Notes under the pieces: generated by a model
What the model saw: only the letters and a program-made list of their open reading frames with translations
What the model was told of the DNA's origin: nothing
Database searches by the model: none
Shown: positions 5,686 through 7,570 of the stretch, piece after piece
Numbering within the stretch: the stretch's first letter is position 1
Layout of the letters: each line of letters starts with the position of its first letter
Position numbers and translations under genes: made by a program
Source of the DNA: Clostridia bacterium
GTDB taxonomy: Bacteria; Bacillota; Clostridia; Christensenellales; UBA1242
DNA length: 7,570 nucleotides
Direction of reading: 5' to 3'
Assembly: GCA_023228225.1 (NCBI GenBank)
Contig: JALOBO010000065.1
Span: forward strand, 1 to 7,570

Positions 5686-6723
5686 TTATATTATATCAGT
5701 CCTGCTGTTATAATATGCCACCTTATTTTCTATTGAATAGTCTATATATTTTGCGTTCCAAGTCTTTGCTTTCTCTCGTGCGTATATATATTTCTTGCTA
5801 TCTAGTCCCTTGTAAAGCAATGCCCGTTCTTTCCACAATCGCACCCCACGCTCTAAATATCTTTGCGTATCGTTTATTTCCCGTTCTCGTTCTACAATTT
5901 TTGCTGGTATCTCAACAGGTTTATTACCTTTCTTGTATTCAATCATTTTATGCCTGCAATTAAACCCGCTTATAATCCCGTTCTTGTATATTTTACCCGA
6001 CTTTGTTGTTTCGTATTGGTCGGTCGCATTTTCAAGTGGTTGATATCTTTGCCCATCTATTTCGCCATAAGTCCCATTTAATGAATACAACTTGCCTTGC
6101 CACGGTTCACATCTCTTGCTCGCGTTTGCGTGTGGCACAATCCACACAAGATTAACGCCTTTGTCTTGGAATTTTTCTAGTGCTTTTTTATGTTCTTCTT
6201 GTCTTACTTGCATTTCCGCAATGTTTCTTAACGACAATCTAGTTGTGTAATCCTCTTTCGCTTGTATGCCCGCTAAATAATCAAGTCGCTCGTTTACGGT
6301 TTTCATATAATCTTTGGCAAATACATCAAGTGGCACTCGCCTTTCATAAGCACTTGGAACAATGTCCTTTAATGTCTTATCCGCTATTTGAATTTGTTGT
6401 GTTGTTGCAACTCCATTTATAATCGCAATAAATGCCATTATTTGCACCAATGTTCTGTTTTGAAAGGTTTGGTTATAATACACATATAATCTCGTTGCAA
6501 ACGCCGTTAAACCCTTGCTTGTTGCGTCCTTTAATGTATCAATCTCTAACTCTTCAACAACACCCTCAATAATCACATTAACCTTTTTCATTATCGAGTT
6601 AAAACTTTTCAATTTCAAAACTTCATTTTTTATCAAAATTTTAATTTCGGTTTGTGCTTCTTCAACTAATAATGCTTGCCAATTAAGTCCTTGTGATTTT
6701 GCCAATTCAATTTGCTTGTTCAT
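5686..6723 (-). CDS. Phage minor capsid protein (Phage_min_cap2 type)
   Basis: This 345-residue protein is likely a minor head protein incorporated at or near the portal. The diagnostic C-terminal region reads HANASKRCEPWQGKLYS at residues 198-214 and GFNCRH at 253-258. This matches the Phage_min_cap2 pattern of His, Cys, Trp-Gln-Gly and a final Cys/His cluster, which also recalls the Mu gpF head-morphogenesis family. H198, C205, C256 and H258 could form a metal site (inference). The N-terminal half is mostly helical. The frame can be opened at GTG 6732, but ATG 6723 is preferred because AGGTGG lies 5 bases ahead of it. The gene overlaps the portal gene by 17 bases, so translation is probably coupled. 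It ends in TAA, 30 bases before the first scaffold start. The length is normal for the family. Confidence 0.82.
   Translation of the reverse strand: MNKQIELAKSQGLNWQALLVEEAQTEIKILIKNEVLKLKSFNSIMKKVNVIIEGVVEELEIDTLKDATSKGLTAFATRLYVYYNQTFQNRTLVQIMAFIAIINGVATTQQIQIADKTLKDIVPSAYERRVPLDVFAKDYMKTVNERLDYLAGIQAKEDYTTRLSLRNIAEMQVRQEEHKKALEKFQDKGVNLVWIVPHANASKRCEPWQGKLYSLNGTYGEIDGQRYQPLENATDQYETTKSGKIYKNGIISGFNCRHKMIEYKKGNKPVEIPAKIVEREREINDTQRYLERGVRLWKERALLYKGLDSKKYIYAREKAKTWNAKYIDYSIENKVAYYNSRTDII
5690..5698 (-). promoter_or_regulatory. Candidate extended -10 promoter ahead of scaffold and capsid genes
   Basis: The minus strand reads TGATATAAT, a perfect TGn plus TATAAT extended -10 element, at the last codons of the minor capsid gene. 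Transcription would begin near 5683, leaving a leader of about 28 bases before the first scaffold start. No good -35 hexamer is visible at 17 bases, which extended -10 promoters can tolerate. In AT-rich DNA such a match can arise by chance. The position makes sense for boosting scaffold and capsid output. Confidence 0.3.
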
Positions 6724-7570
6724 TTGCACCACCTAATTGTGTATTGCCCGTAAAGTCCATACTCCCAAACATATCGCTTTGCATACGCTCTTTAATCTGT
6801 TGCTGTTCTTGCTGATATATTTGTATTCGTTGCCACTCTTCTTCAATCTCCCAAGTATCAGCGTCAATCATTATGTTTTCAAGTGCAGTGTGCGGATGCC
6901 TTAACCCCGCTTGCACTAACTTAATTTCGCGGTCTATTACAGTATCGACATTTTGACTTCCGCCTTTCGCAAATCTTATTTCAACTGCGTCTTGCCAACC
7001 GTAAAACAATGCAATAGTTTTTAGCAAATTGTTTATCGGCGTTTCTATACTTCCACGCTGTATCTCAATATAGTTATCAGTTGAAGAACTTTCAACTGTT
7101 ACTTCTTTTGCCGTTCTGCCCGTATTGTCACTTAAAAAACTTGCTAAACTGCTTGGACTTATATGAAGTTTTGTCGCTATGTTTTCAAATATCGCATTTC
7201 GCTTGTCACGCCATTCTGCAACCCGCAAATTAAATTGTACTTGGTCTATTGGCAATTTTCCTTCGTTCCAATTATTAAGCCAAGTTATCAAACTATCTTC
7301 AAGCCCATCAAATGTATGCCCGCCCGTCGATGCAGTCTGCAACTCCTTTGCAATAAATACAATTCCCTTGCCTTGATACATATCCCTTACGGAATAACTA
7401 AAACTTAAATCATACTCCATTAAATCACTTATAATGTTCGCTAAAATACTTTCGCCAAACGGTTGTTGTGATAAACTTCCATCGCAATCATTGTATTGTA
7501 TCAACTCGCAACCCAAATTCTCAAAAAATGGTAGTCTTTGCTCTTTGCCTAAAATAACATTCCCAAAATC
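6707..7570 (-). CDS. Phage portal protein, C-terminal part (5' end outside window)
   Basis: The frame is open to the right edge with no stop, giving 287 visible residues that end at TGA. A TTG at 7516 is only an internal Leu codon, so the true start lies outside. Portal proteins form the dodecameric DNA-entry ring at one capsid vertex. Portal-like signs are the segment PFGESILANI...LMEYDLSFSYSVRDMYQGKGIVFI (visible residues 37-73), which looks like the stretch where many Gram-positive phage portals place a helix followed by a strand. A later segment, SSLASFLSDNTGRTAKEVTVE (140-160), resembles the portal motif preceding the long helix. A final Gln/Glu-rich helix (about 240-265) leads to a polar tail. 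The minor capsid and scaffold genes directly downstream are the usual portal neighbours. The last 17 bases overlap the start of the minor capsid gene. The family call rests on motif memory and gene order, not on a search. Confidence 0.82.
   Translation of the reverse strand, partial: DFGNVILGKEQRLPFFENLGCELIQYNDCDGSLSQQPFGESILANIISDLMEYDLSFSYSVRDMYQGKGIVFIAKELQTASTGGHTFDGLEDSLITWLNNWNEGKLPIDQVQFNLRVAEWRDKRNAIFENIATKLHISPSSLASFLSDNTGRTAKEVTVESSSTDNYIEIQRGSIETPINNLLKTIALFYGWQDAVEIRFAKGGSQNVDTVIDREIKLVQAGLRHPHTALENIMIDADTWEIEEEWQRIQIYQQEQQQIKERMQSDMFGSMDFTGNTQLGGANEQAN

Noticed and set aside
6721..6732. GTG start at 6732 for the minor capsid protein
   Set aside because: The GTG falls inside the AGGTGG ribosome-binding site that serves ATG 6723, so the latter is the better start.
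7514..7516. TTG as start of the portal-like gene
   Set aside because: The frame continues upstream to the window edge without a stop, and portal proteins are much longer, so this is an internal Leu codon.

Overview
This 7570-base window is a virion-structure block of a tailed bacteriophage or prophage. It is read entirely on the minus strand, so gene order runs from the right edge to the left. The DNA is AT-rich (about one third G+C by eye). The ribosome-binding sites are strong AGGAGG types, the genes are tightly packed and often overlap, and the proteins are rich in Lys, Ile, Asn and Glu. This suggests a low-GC Bacillota (Firmicutes) host, possibly a gut clostridial lineage. The host call is inference, because no host gene is in view. 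The standard genetic code fits: Trp is TGG, and TGA and TAA both act as stops.

Head module, right to left: the C-terminal part of a portal protein (open at the right edge); a minor capsid protein of the Phage_min_cap2 type; an acidic scaffold with two plausible starts; and a major capsid protein with an Ig/cadherin-like beta-sandwich fused to its C-terminus. No maturation protease lies between portal and major capsid gene.

Next is a 92-base gap holding two RNA structures: a 9-bp hairpin just after the capsid stop, and a stem enclosing a tRNA T-arm look-alike just before the next ribosome-binding site. It is the largest gap in the window.

Neck and tail module: a head-tail connector, a head-closure/adaptor protein, a tail-completion protein (HK97 gp10-like), a tail-tube-like protein ending in a compact PKD-like domain, a small Gly-rich hydrophobic protein in the place where a tape measure would be expected, and the N-terminal 291 residues of a tail hub/Tal-type protein open at the left edge. 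Several of these genes overlap by 1 to 17 bases, which suggests translational coupling.

Together the genes build a procapsid on portal and scaffold, close the head, and attach a tail. Points worth a second look are: the very short candidate tape measure; two different surface-type beta domains, one on the head and one on the tail; a 22-bp identical repeat encoding AEVQEPE in both scaffold and tail protein; the T-arm-like leader; and the dual scaffold start. No plus-strand gene, mobile element, CRISPR array or complete tRNA is visible.
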